Source: Manihot esculenta (lineage: Eukaryota; Streptophyta; Magnoliopsida; Malpighiales; Euphorbiaceae). Taken from it: a DNA stretch of 64,000 nucleotides. Below, piece by piece: positions 35,433-45,852 of the stretch (position 1 is its first letter; each line of letters begins with the position of its first letter). The stretch spans positions 13,553,529 through 13,617,528 of the forward strand of contig NC_035169.2 of NCBI RefSeq assembly GCF_001659605.2, in the 5' to 3' direction. The translations under genes and the position numbers were made by a program. The notes beneath the pieces are model-generated. The model did not search any database, had not been told where the DNA came from, and worked only from the letters and a program-made list of their open reading frames with translations.

Positions 35433-37795
35433 TACTGGCTAAACACTCTGTTCATAAGGTCCATGAATGCTGCAGGGGCGTTAATTAACCCGAACGGCAT
35501 TACAAGGAACTCAAAATGCCCATATCTGGTCTTGAAAGCTGTCTTTGGCACATCCTCATCTCTGATCCTCAGCTGATGGTACCCAAATCTCAGATCTATT
35601 TTGGAGAAACAACCCGCTCCTGCTAGCTGGTCGAATAGATCGTCGATCCTTGGCAAAGGGTACTTGTTCTTGGTAGTGACTTTGTTCAACTGTCTGTAGT
35701 CGATACAAAGTCTAAGGGATCCATCCTTCTTTCTGACAAACAAGACTGGAGCACCCCAGGGTGAGGTACTCGGTCGGATGAAGCCCTTGTCTACCAGCTC
35801 TTGCAACTGTTCTTTCAATTCTTTCAACTCCGCTGGAGCCATCCTGTAGAGAGGGATAGAGATCGGTCGGGTTCCAGGCATCAATTCTATCTCGAACTCT
35901 ATCTCCCTAGCAGGTGGTAAACCTGGCAACTCGTCTGGAAAGACGTCTAGAAACTCTCTAACCACTAGCACCGAGGCGGGCTCTCGAGCCTGACTGCTAA
36001 GCTCTCTCACATGAGCCAAATACCCCTGACATCCCTTCCTAAGCAACCTACGAGCCTGAAGAGCTGATATCAGACCTCTAGGTGTACCCCTCCTGTCTCC
36101 TCTGAAGACTACCTCTGACCCATCCTGACCTCTGAACCTGACTACCTTGTCCCTGCAGTCCAAGGTAGCACCATGGGTAGATAACCAGTCCATCCCTAGA
36201 ATGACGTCAAAATTTGTCAAGTCTAGAACCACAAGGTCGGCGGACAAGCATCTTCCCTCAACAAACACAGGACTACACTGGCAGACTGACTCTGCCACTG
36301 ATGAATCACACTTGGGTCCACTGACCCAGAGAGGACACTCTAACTCAGAGATCATCAACCCTAACCTCTGGACGGCTCTCGGTGCAATAAAAGAGTGAGA
36401 TGCGCCCAGGTCCATCAAGGCATACACATCTGAACAACCAATGACTAAGTTACCTGCCACCACGGTGTTAGATGCATCTGCCTCCTGCTGTGTCATTGTG
36501 AAGATCCGTGCTGGAGCTGATGGACCTTCACCTCTGAAACCCGCTGAAAAAGAGGCTGCCCCTCTCCCTCTGCCTCTGCCACTGGCCTGAGTCATGGCTG
36601 GAGCTGCTGGCTGCGCTACACTACCTGAAACTGTCTGCTGGGACTGTGCCATCGGGGCTGCTCTTGGACATTCTCGAGACATATGCCCCTGAACGATGGC
36701 ACTGGCCTCCATTTTTCGGGCCATATCCACTATGGCATGGAAGCTCTCCCTATCTGCTGACTGGATCAAGGAGGAATATCTGGAGTGGAGTTTCATGATA
36801 TACCTCCTTGACCTTTTCTGGTCTGAGTCAAGGTTTTGCCCTGCAAATGGCAACACCTCCAAAAATCTGTCTGTGAACTCCTCTACACGCATCTCATCAG
36901 TCTGCCTCAACTGCTCAAACTCTATCATCTTCAGCTCCCTTGAACTATCTGGGAAAGCCCATCCTGCAAACTCGTTTGCAAACTCCTCCCAAGACATGCT
37001 ATCCACTTTCGGGTTCACATAATTCTTGAACCACTCTCGTGCCTTCTTGCACTTAAGTGTGAACCCAGCCATCTGAATGGCTTTACTATCATCAGCCCCA
37101 ATCTCATCTGTGATCACCTTGACCCTCTCAAGATACACAAACGGGTCATCCCCTTTTTCATACTGGGGAGCACCCAACTTCATGTAGTCGGTCATCTTGA
37201 CCTTGCTCCCACTGGCTAAGCTAGGTCTAGGAGGTTGGGTAGCTGGGGCTGCTGGTTTTGCTGGAGGAGGAGGAGGTGCAGCATCCCCTGGGGTAGGGTT
37301 TGCTGGATTTGGATAGTAAGGTGGGGGTGGATACATTGGGTATTGTGAATATGGTGGATAATAAGGTGGGTATGGCATCTGTGTGGGATAAGGGCTAAAG
37401 CTGTGGTAGTCCGATGTGCCTCCCATCGAATACCCAGGGTTTTGTGAGAAGGGTGGGTAGTAAGGTGGCTGAACAAATCTCGAGGCCTGAGTGCCTCCTT
37501 GGGATTCTCCCATTCCCTCTTCTGACATGCTAACTCCCAAACTGCCATCCCTCCTCTGCTCTACATCCATATCATCCCCCATATCCTCCCCCATATCCTC
37601 TGACGATCCTCCCTGAACTGTTCCTCTGACTGATCTGCTTCTACCCAGATCCAAAGACCTTCTAGGGTCTCTTACTGCTCTTTCTCTGTTAGACCTACTA
37701 GACATTGCCCTAGGCAAAGCTGGAGGATGGGCACTCATGCCCTCATCCTCAGGTGGTACTCCAGTCAATCTTGCTGATCGACGAGTTCCTCTCAT
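35201..37795 (-). CDS. Element B gag-PR-RT(N-terminal) fused to element F tail (chimeric frame)
   Basis: This unbroken frame starts at [15 protein letters not shown] (37795). It contains the proline/tyrosine-rich segment, the capsid core ([24 protein letters not shown]), protease (DLGASHSF, where the usual DPG is DLG), and RT up to [11 protein letters not shown]. At 35437 it crosses the TSD into the 5' LTR of element F and reads its C-terminal tail (DVNQHGKQG...[12 protein letters not shown]) in frame to the stop at 35201. An in-frame deletion of about 90 codons near 36688 has removed the basic linker and most of the zinc knuckle, leaving only [10 protein letters not shown] is cut before its catalytic FIDD box, so the product cannot reverse transcribe. 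Whether it is expressed is unknown. Confidence 0.8.
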   Translation of the reverse strand: MRGTRRSARLTGVPPEDEGMSAHPPALPRAMSSRSNRERAVRDPRRSLDLGRSRSVRGTVQGGSSEDMGEDMGDDMDVEQRRDGSLGVSMSEEGMGESQGGTQASRFVQPPYYPPFSQNPGYSMGGTSDYHSFSPYPTQMPYPPYYPPYSQYPMYPPPPYYPNPANPTPGDAAPPPPPAKPAAPATQPPRPSLASGSKVKMTDYMKLGAPQYEKGDDPFVYLERVKVITDEIGADDSKAIQMAGFTLKCKKAREWFKNYVNPKVDSMSWEEFANEFAGWAFPDSSRELKMIEFEQLRQTDEMRVEEFTDRFLEVLPFAGQNLDSDQKRSRRYIMKLHSRYSSLIQSADRESFHAIVDMARKMEASAIVQGHMSRECPRAAPMAQSQQTVSGSVAQPAAPAMTQASGRGRGRGAASFSAGFRGEGPSAPARIFTMTQQEADASNTVVAGNLVIGCSDVYALMDLGASHSFIAPRAVQRLGLMISELECPLWVSGPKCDSSVAESVCQCSPVFVEGRCLSADLVVLDLTNFDVILGMDWLSTHGATLDCRDKVVRFRGQDGSEVVFRGDRRGTPRGLISALQARRLLRKGCQGYLAHVRELSSQAREPASVLVVREFLDVFPDELPGLPPAREIEFEIELMPGTRPISIPLYRMAPAELKELKEQLQELVDKGFIRPSTSPWGAPVLFVRKKDGSLRLCIDYRQLNKVTTKNKYPLPRIDDLFDQLAGAGCFSKIDLRFGYHQLRIRDEDVPKTAFKTRYGHFEFLVMPFGLINAPAAFMDLMNRVFSQYDVNQHGKQGKDPLELQQGPLTRNKARKYGVTLGLHIQEFITREMTKIARDKCEKELEGHSKLITLLGVCMDEAEAN

Positions 37796-38041
37796 CCTGT
37801 TTTCTGAAAAACAGTACACATCACATAAACATTAGCATCATATGGTTCATGTGGGCACACATGAACCCGCATCACACATCATAGCATATCATTAATGCAC
37901 ATGCATATAATCATGGCATTTCACATCATCAAACGAGACAGGACTCCACATCCTATCCTAGTGGACATGATCTTCCTATTGTGCTTGACCTTCTATAACA
38001 TCTATGAGCCCAACACTCTAGGTCCGACCATATGAACCTAG

Positions 38042-38054
38042 GGCTCTGATACCA
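38042..38054 (-). other. Element B primer-binding site (tRNA-iMet)
   Basis: The minus strand has TGGTATCAGAGCC three bases inside the 5' LTR. Confidence 0.9.
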
Positions 38055-38057
38055 TTC

Positions 38058-39499
38058 TGTAACGACCCGAAAATCGGACCGCTACCGGTGCTAGGATCCA
38101 GATCGGCTTAAGGCCGCCGGGACCCGTAGCAAGCCTGACATGTAACCTGTAAACCTGTTTAATCCCATACATGATCAACAATCATACAAAAAAAATTTAA
38201 AACTTTTCTTTCATACATTCTATCATACACCAAACTCAACCTGTGCATGCACTGAACATAGCCATAATCATAAATTAGACCCCTCTATGGGATCTCATCA
38301 ATGCCCCCAATGGGTGGCATAACAAGTGTTGAGTTGGCTAAACATAGTCATCAATAAACATTAAGATCATGTATCAAAAAGGGATTACAATATACTATGG
38401 TCAAGCACACTTCTAATCTTAATATCGTTACATTACATATCTATACATCATTAAGCAATCTGTCATGTCCACATTCTAACTATTACATACATAAGACTTC
38501 ATTACTCTTCTTAACTTCTCTGTCTAACCCGTACCTGCAAACCTGGGGAATTTGGGAGAGGGGTGAGCTACTAGAGCCCAGTGAGCAGAATCATAAAGCA
38601 TTTAAAACACATGCTATCATGGAATGCATCACATCACAACTAATCATATCAAGGATAAACTTGGTTCAAACATGCACAAATGCCTCCAAACTCAAACCAT
38701 CATGCATTTAGCTCAACCAAAACATGCATACAAGCTCCTAGGGGTCTCAAACTACCTTAAACCCCAACTACAACACATCAAACACACATTACAAGCCACA
38801 TTGCTCAAAAACTCATCAAAAACCCATAAACTCAACATAAGCTTACTCATGCATTTTCTACCCCATGAACTTCATAAAACTTACTTAAAAAATACAATGA
38901 GCTTAAGATCGGCTCTTACCTCTTGAAGATCGAGAGAGAGACGACCTAAAACTCGGAGGTGGGAGAGATTGGGTTCTTGAACCTCCAAGCTCCAAAACTT
39001 TGCTCAAAAGCTCAAATCTTCAAAAGAAAGTTAAAACAAATGAAAAACTTGAAAGATCTAGAGGAAAAACATCAAAGATCGGTGAGGGATGGCGGAGAGC
39101 TCACCTTGGCCGAAAATGGGGAAAAAGCTCGCCCGTTTTCGGCTAAGGGACCCTTTTATAGTGGCTGTCCAGGCCACGTTCGGGGGCCGAATGTGCCTCC
39201 GCATGCATGCCATGTTCGACGGCTGAACTTGAGGTTCGGTGGCCGAACATGGGCTCCCCTCACTTATGCCTTTGGGGGCCTAAGGCTCACCCGAAAAGCA
39301 TGCATGTTCGGCGGCCGAACTTTGAGTTTCGGCGGCCGAACCTGAGCTTTTCCTCCAAAGTTGTTTCTATTCAAAAACTCATTTCCTCTTTACTTAAAAT
39401 CATCAAAAACATTAAAACATTTCATGAAAACATGGTTTTACCCTTCTAGAGGTCTCCGACGGTAGGAATTCCGATACCGGAGTCTAGCCGGGTATTACA
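38058..39499 (-). repeat. Element B 5' LTR, internally deleted (1442 bp)
   Basis: Compared with 23338-25644 it lacks about 850 bp, joined at the shared hexamer AACTTG (near 38659). The lost part includes the minisatellite and the main dyad array. A smaller loss of about 20 bp lies near 39460. Point differences from the partner LTR are more frequent than in C or F, which suggests an older insertion. Confidence 0.9.
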
Positions 39500-39531
39500 T
39501 CATGATTCATCAACTCATTATTTTTTCTCTC

Positions 39532-39930
39532 CCCTAGTGTCTTTGATGTTGATGATGAGACAATTCCTCTTCAGTTTTGAAATGGATATACATTCTTGAA
39601 TCCTGATGAGCAGGCAATTGACTAGAGCTGGTTACTTGATTTTTATCTTAATTAGGTTGCCTAAGCTTTGAGCTAATAGAACTTACTAGTATCACCGGTC
39701 AATCAAAAGATGAGCCTGCAGGCTGCATGATCTACAATACAACTACAATTATAATCTCGACTGTTCTGATGGTTCAAAATGTTCCTCAATTTTGCGATTT
39801 TGTCAAATTTGTATTTAACATGCTATTCTTGACTGTTATTCTGATGGATAAAAATGTTTCCCCGAGCAGGGATCGAATGGTGCTTTAGAACATGCATTTA
39901 ACCATTACAGGAACAATCCTGAGAACTGTA
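39532..39930 (+). pseudogene. SS4: Soluble starch synthase IV relic, 3' exons
   Basis: The relic broken off at 23069 continues here. 39536-39612 reads SVFDVDDETIPLQF, then a stop, then NGYTFLNPDEQ. About 39871-39930 reads GALEHAFNHYRNNPEN. Both are near the C-terminal end of the GT5 domain and directly follow the PSIFEPCGLTQ exon in an intact gene, apart from a short missing segment. Element B therefore sits in an intron-sized gap between consecutive exons. Confidence 0.8.
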
Positions 39931-40189
39931 GCGACGATTTGATTTCAACTACCTGTAATTGTTTCATTTTCATGGAATTTTCTGTGGGAAATTTATCCTT
40001 TCAGAGTAGAAGATGACAGTTCTTTTACAAGACAGTTGCATAGAAGATGCACTTTTAGCATGCAAAAATTACATTATGCTTTGAATTAAATCACAACAAT
40101 TTACATATCATCACAACCCAATATAATCTGAAGTTCAAATATAAAAACTCTCCTTTTTTTCTCATGTGGGTCATGGTACAAATTTCTGC

Positions 40190-41400
40190 AAGTGTGAGTA
40201 GACTGGGATACCCAACTATAACTGGTGGTCTGAGGCTTGGTCTCTTATGTGGGTCGTGGTACAAATTTCTCCAATGTCCTACCTGCAGCTACAAGGCTTT
40301 CGTCAGGTCATTTTAACTGCTGCTTCCTTCAACGTTTCCCTTTTCCAAGCCATTGGAAAGGTATACAATCACTGTACCATTTCCTCATTTGATGTTTAAA
40401 AGTTAGTGAACGGATTCCAATTCATTTGATGAAATTGTTTTTTGCAAGGCAGTTTCTACTGAAGGCAGGGCCATGCAGAACGTAGGATTGACAGGCTTGA
40501 CGTTTTGGTCGCCAAATGTTAACATTTTTTGTGATCCCAGATGGGGAAGAGGCCAAGAGGCCCCTGGTTAGAAGTCCATTTATTATTTTTCTTTTGTGTG
40601 CTTTTGAATTGTGATAATTCATGTAACAAAGCAAGACATGGAAGATACATTTCAACCTCCATTTAGAAGTTGTGTTCTTGATGGTAATATTGCCAGTGTA
40701 ATGTGTTCCTACAATCAGGTCAATGGTAAGCCAACATGTGCTGATCCAAATCTTCTTTATGGGGTCATTCGAGGCGAATGGAAATTGAATGGGTATATAT
40801 TCATTCTCCGAATTTTGAGTTTCATAGTTGATCATCTGGTTTGAATTCGGCTCGGTTTTTGCAGATACATAGTTTCTGACTGTGATTCAGTATATGAGTT
40901 CTTCAATGGACAACACTATACCAAAACACCAGAAGAAGCTGCAGCTACAGCAATATTGGCAGGTAATGCTTGAAATGCTAATTACTCATTAAAGTTGATT
41001 ATCAGGTTGCTTGTTAATTGCATTTTTTCCTTAAAAGAGGCTTAGTATTTATAATGAAATTGCAATTTTTTTTTTAATTTGATAGGTCTGGATCTCAATT
41101 GCTGGTGATTCTTAGGCCAGCACACTGAAGTCTTGGTCCCACTATGATGAGTCAAATATTGACAAGGCTGTCTCAAATAATTTTGCTACTATGATGAGAC
41201 TTGGTTTTTTTTATGGTGATCCTACCAAGCAAATCTATGGAAATCTTGGTCCAAAACATGGTATCCACTATCATAAGTACCAATGACAAACATGAACATG
41301 AGAGCAGATCCTTTGACGGGCTATCCAGGTAGAACCTACAGATTTCATACTAGAGAAACTGTTTATTCATCCAAGAGCTCCAAGCATAGTCCATCTGCAG
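40190..41400 (+). pseudogene. GH3 beta-xylosidase / alpha-arabinofuranosidase relic (BXL-like)
   Basis: The pieces are in the order of plant BXL enzymes. They are about 40199-40240 ([12 protein letters not shown], with a frameshift), 40270-40360 ([19 protein letters not shown], frames mixed), 40448-40565 ([25 protein letters not shown]), 40620-40795 ([13 protein letters not shown]...[18 protein letters not shown]), 40864-40962 ([21 protein letters not shown]), 41084-41270 (LDLNC, then stop, [24 protein letters not shown]) and 41290-41345 ([18 protein letters not shown]). Intron remnants lie between them. The nucleophile region VSDCDS is present, but frameshifts, stops and missing segments make it non-functional. 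Intact enzymes trim xylan and arabinan in the cell wall. Confidence 0.85.
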
Positions 41401-43480
41401 TGAATCACTTCAGGCTCACGGTTTTTTACAAAAGTTTCTGAGTCAGCACAGAGACCAACAGTATCCCATTCATAGTCACCTGGGAACTCACTAGTCAAGT
41501 AAGACGGAAGCTCACTGGAGAATGGACATGGCCATTGCCCATGAGCTTAGGGGCAAAGGAGAAGAGCTTCACCGCCTTGCTATTGGAAGTGGTGGGTAGA
41601 AAAGAGAAGGGGTCCAATGGGTATTAATAGATAATTGGGGATGGATTTCCTTATCTCAGTGAAATCTACATTCAGGATTCCATAAGAGCGGTATTTAAAT
41701 CTGTCACTTCATTGGAAGGTGTAGATTTTATTTGTTTGTTCTTTTTATCCTATGATATTCTTTGGACCGCTAAATTCTTATATTTATTTATTGTTCAATA
41801 ACGAATATCGACGTTCCATATTTGATTGATCGATTCATACTTTGATAAATTTTCACATTAAAAAAAATTCTTTTTAATTCTTTTTATCAGTGTATGTAAA
41901 TACTATCGGAAAGTATTAGAATGAATGAAAAGACTCCTTATTAAAAAGTAATAAATTATATAACTTCTAAAATAGTAAATTTTACCTCTTAAATGTTATT
42001 TTTTTATTTAAATTATAAATTTTTATTTTATTAATAATATATTTTTTATTAGATTACCATTATTTAATTTTAACTTTAAAAAAATTAATGTTAAAAATAT
42101 TAAATTTTATCAATATTAAAATTATATGTACTAAATTATTATAAATAAGAAAATTTAAAAAATTAAATTATTATACTTTATTAATAAATTTTAACCTTCT
42201 CTAAATAAAATTAGTAAAATATTTAAACTTTAAAATAATAAAATTTCTTTTATAATGTTAATAAAAATATAGTTTAACATCGTTTATTACTCAAAATAAT
42301 AAAATTTTTCAATTTTACATGATTTATATTAAAAATTAAGATATTCTTAATGCTCTTTATTATTTTTGTTGAATAAATTATTTAATATAATCGTACATGA
42401 TTAATCACGGTGAGAATTATATAAAATCTATTATAATTAATTAAAATTGTACATACAATAATTATATAATAAAACTTTTAATTTTTTACTATATTATCAT
42501 AGTTCCAATTTGAATTTAAAAAGGACTATTTATAATCCTAAGGTCATAAATTCTTTTATTGAATAAATTTTTATATTATAATTTGATTTTACACAATATA
42601 GAAAAAATCAAACGTACAATTTATAAGTATCGAATTACAGTAATTTTTAATACAATAATTTAGAATGAATTCTTTAAAAAATCTCACCAATATTAAATAA
42701 TTAGTAATGTAAAATGGATATAAATACAAGAGTAAAGATAAAAATAAAAAATTATAACTATAGATAATAATTAATAATAAATTAATATTCTCATGTATAC
42801 ATGCGTGCTACATGCTCTTGGTTAGTAAACTAATATATTTAATTTCTTTAAAGTCAATAAAAATTAGAAAATATTTTTCTTCACTAATAATAGTAAATTT
42901 TTTTTAAGGGTGACATGTGGATTATATCCAAAAGTACATTTCACAATACTTTATTAGATCAAAGTACAACTTATAACATATGGGTTCAGATTTTAGACAA
43001 CACACCTTACCTGCTTTTGGTGATCTAACACATAAGGTTTGATACTCTTAAATTTGTATGCGAATATATACACATACAATTTCATATTTACTAATTATAT
43101 ATTTAAAAATCGTAATCATAATTTTAAACATTATTTTAAACTATTATATATGAATTATTCGTGTAGAAATTATATTGAAAAACTTACACGGGACTATAAA
43201 TTTTATTAAAACTATCGTGGTTTAAATAATAGTCTAGTCGTATTCTTAAGTTTTGTGTTGTTGAAATAATTAAAAAAAATATATAAATACGAGGGATGAA
43301 TATATGTGTGCATAATGTGATATGAAACATTAGGTTAAGGCTTCTTTTGAGGGCATGACATAAACTGATATTTCGAAATTCAAAAACAATTGTTAGTTTT
43401 ATAATAATTCACTAATCCAAAACTTATTAAAATATAATGTGGCAATTCTCTATAAGATAATTCATACAAAGTTATCTTTC
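41401..43480. other. Unassigned AT-rich sequence
   Basis: 41401-41700 has a moderate base composition and no product I can name. 41700-43480 is very AT-rich with no frame of note and no visible element ends. Confidence 0.5.
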
Positions 43481-43762
43481 TTTATTTGGAATGGTTAAGG
43501 TAAAAATCAGTTATGGAGTCCATCACCACAAAAGAGCCTACTTATATCTTCTTATGACTTAATGAAACCCAAGAGCTAGAGATAGACAAAAAAAAAAAAT
43601 CACATTTCTAAAATATCAAGTAATGAGGATTCAATTATAGATCTCACAAGATAAGGACTCATGTTCATAAAAAATCCATATAAATACATTCCTACCCACA
43701 AGCACTCATCAATTAAACCAACATTCAGTAAGTATGATATATGATCACTTGTACTTTTACCA

Positions 43763-44240
43763 ATGGCTACCTCAAAGATGGCCCTTTCCTCCCTCACATA
43801 CACTAGTAGCGCCGTCGAAGAGTGAATGGATTGGCTTTGTTCGCTTGATGCACATGGATTTTTGTCAAATGGACTAGTAAGACTGTATGGTTCAAGGCTG
43901 GAGATCAGATCTTCAGCAATGGTAGTCTTAACTAGTTGGGTAACCCAAGCTTGATTCATGCACAAAGCATCTTGGTCATTTGGGCAGTTCAGATAGTGTA
44001 GATAAGTGTCGTTGAGTGTTGTAGATTTACTAATGGACCACTAGGTGAGATCATAGACCCAATCTACTCAGTTGGAAGCTCTGACCCATTGGGTTTAGCT
44101 TATTACCCAAAAGCATTTGCTGAGCTCAAGGTGAGAGAGATCAAGAATGGCATATTGGCTATGTTCTCTATGTTTGGATTCTTTATTCAGGCCATTGTAA
44201 CCAGAAAGGGATTGTTGGAGAACTTGGCTCAGGGACGAAA
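43763..44240 (+). pseudogene. Chlorophyll a/b-binding protein (Lhcb-like) relic
   Basis: 44036-44235 is open and reads [20 protein letters not shown], then a segment with [20 protein letters not shown] and [18 protein letters not shown]. This is the third membrane helix and C-terminal region of LHCII proteins, including the E and N ligands of the chlorophyll-binding helix ([10 protein letters not shown]). The middle of the protein is missing. At 43763 a plus-strand MATSKMALSS start resembles an Lhcb transit peptide and may be the 5' end of the same relic, but this is weak. The complete protein would be a thylakoid antenna subunit. Confidence 0.72.
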
Positions 44241-45061
44241 ATTTTGAAATATTGAGTGGTTTCTATTGAAGTGGGGAATAGATTGGAATGTGACTAGTGG
44301 TGTTGAAAATATAATATCTATTAGAACGAGGCGTAATGTATAGTCAAAATAATTTTTTTTCCAAATCCAATTATACTAAGCTTCTTGTGCTCAGTTCAGT
44401 GATTTTGCATGCATTCTCTAATACTTAATAAGTTGATTTTTTATTTACTTATTTATTTCAATTTTTCAATCCACAAAATTGTGAAAAATTTAGCACATCG
44501 ATAATCTTTATATTAAGTATTTAACTTAATCTTAACAGTAAGAGTAGTTTTTAGAGAATCCTATCTTTACTGATTGGCATGTACATGCATTTTTTAGAAT
44601 ATTATAATAGAGAGTTGAATTTGCTTTAGTTGACTATAATTGATAAATAAAAAAATATCGTATGATAACAAAAATTATTAGCTTTCATTAGTTGTGCACA
44701 AAAGTTATTGAGATTTCATGCTGTGGTTGATCCCATGTAAATGATAATTAACATACAGAAATTGATGAACAATCTTGTAGGAAAAAAAATAAAGATACTC
44801 AAATTGATGAACAATCTTTTCTCACGGGTCCACTAGTTCCGTACAATTTTTTTATCGATGATATATATGATACTAATTGTAACTTTTGATCTAAATAACT
44901 GAGTAATCTAAATAAATTCACAGATTTAAAAATCTTTTAAAATGGATTTGAAATAAAATTATTTTATAAAATTATTTAAAGTTCACACTTAAAATTATAA
45001 GATTAGTACATTTATCACTCTTGATATTCTGAGATCCAAAAAATAGAGTTTACAATGTGAG
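44241..45061. other. Unassigned AT-rich sequence
   Basis: No gene or element end is recognised. Confidence 0.5.
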
Positions 45062-45852
45062 TGTAAACTTGGCCTGGGAAGATCACGTCTTCCCCTTTTT
45101 ATTCCTTTTCTTTGTCCTCTAGTAACGCATAACCGCCATCCTACTATAGTGTCACTTGTCCCTGTCACTCAGGCCCGTATGTACGGACGTATCAGCGTAC
45201 CTCTCTCTGTCAGGCGGCCATTTAATTTCCCCTGGCATGCATGCTAATAGAGCTGTGAGGTAGTTGGGCCTACTCTCTTACCTTCCATCACATCACCGGG
45301 CTAAGCTATCTTCTGGTGGACCGGCACGTGGGGTCAGTCTGGCCCGCCTTAGTCACGGGCTGAAGTATGCAATGTTGGGCCGGTCTGCTTTAGAGGGTCC
45401 TAATGGGCTTTGGGCCTATGTTCTTCTCCAGGGTCCAGCCTCATCCCGGGTGCAAGAAGCTCGACGGTCATTAAGTGCCCCTTAACCTCCTCAGTAGTTA
45501 TTCCATGAGTAATGAGGGGGTAAATCCCTAGGCCCCCATTATGACCATGCTGCTCGGGGGAGGCTCCTGTCAAAAACGTCATTTCTCTGCCTTTACTCTT
45601 TTCAAAATCAAACTCCCCATTTCTCTCTAGAATCTTCTTCTTGCTTTGCTCTCTGTACTTTGTCTCTCTCATCTCCTGTAAAATTTCTTTGAGGTACGTC
45701 TTTTGCTCTCTAATGGTTGTTCTTAGAATTCCTGATGTTGCAACTCTGAGGTCTAGCATCATCTCTGCATCCCTCTCCAACTTCTTTTCTCGGGAATACC
45801 TAGATACCTCCCTCTACCGCATTAGGGCTCCTCACCGCAACAAGAGGATTGT
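45062..45852 (-). repeat. Element D 3' LTR-like segment, left of element C
   Basis: GC-richer than the AT-rich DNA to its left, it starts sharply at TGTAAACTTGGCCTGGG. It contains GGGCC-rich stretches and ends at the ATTGT duplication where C is inserted; 56981 onward continues it. I could not compare it with a second LTR, which is outside the window. Confidence 0.5.

Larger units (their letters stand above)
23338..39499 (-). mobile_element. Element B: Tekay/Del-like Ty3/gypsy element carrying nested element F
   Basis: The ends TGTAAT...TATTACA are flanked by TSD TCATG (23333-23337 and 39500-39504). The 3' LTR is 23338-25644 and the 5' LTR 38058-39499. Element F (28123-35432) sits inside the RT region. 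Without F the element is about 8.8 kb. Coding damage includes a gag deletion removing the zinc knuckle, and stops at about 27816 and 25924. It landed in an intron of the starch synthase IV relic, whose next exon resumes at 39532. It is closer to C than to A in LTR and polyprotein. Confidence 0.92.

Noticed and set aside
41700..43480. MITE or other small DNA transposon in the AT-rich stretch
   Set aside because: No terminal inverted repeats or target duplications could be identified by eye; low complexity alone is not evidence.
43600..43965. 121-codon minus-strand frame
   Set aside because: It has no recognisable family or motif, lies in AT-rich decayed DNA, and overlaps a possible Lhcb relic on the other strand.
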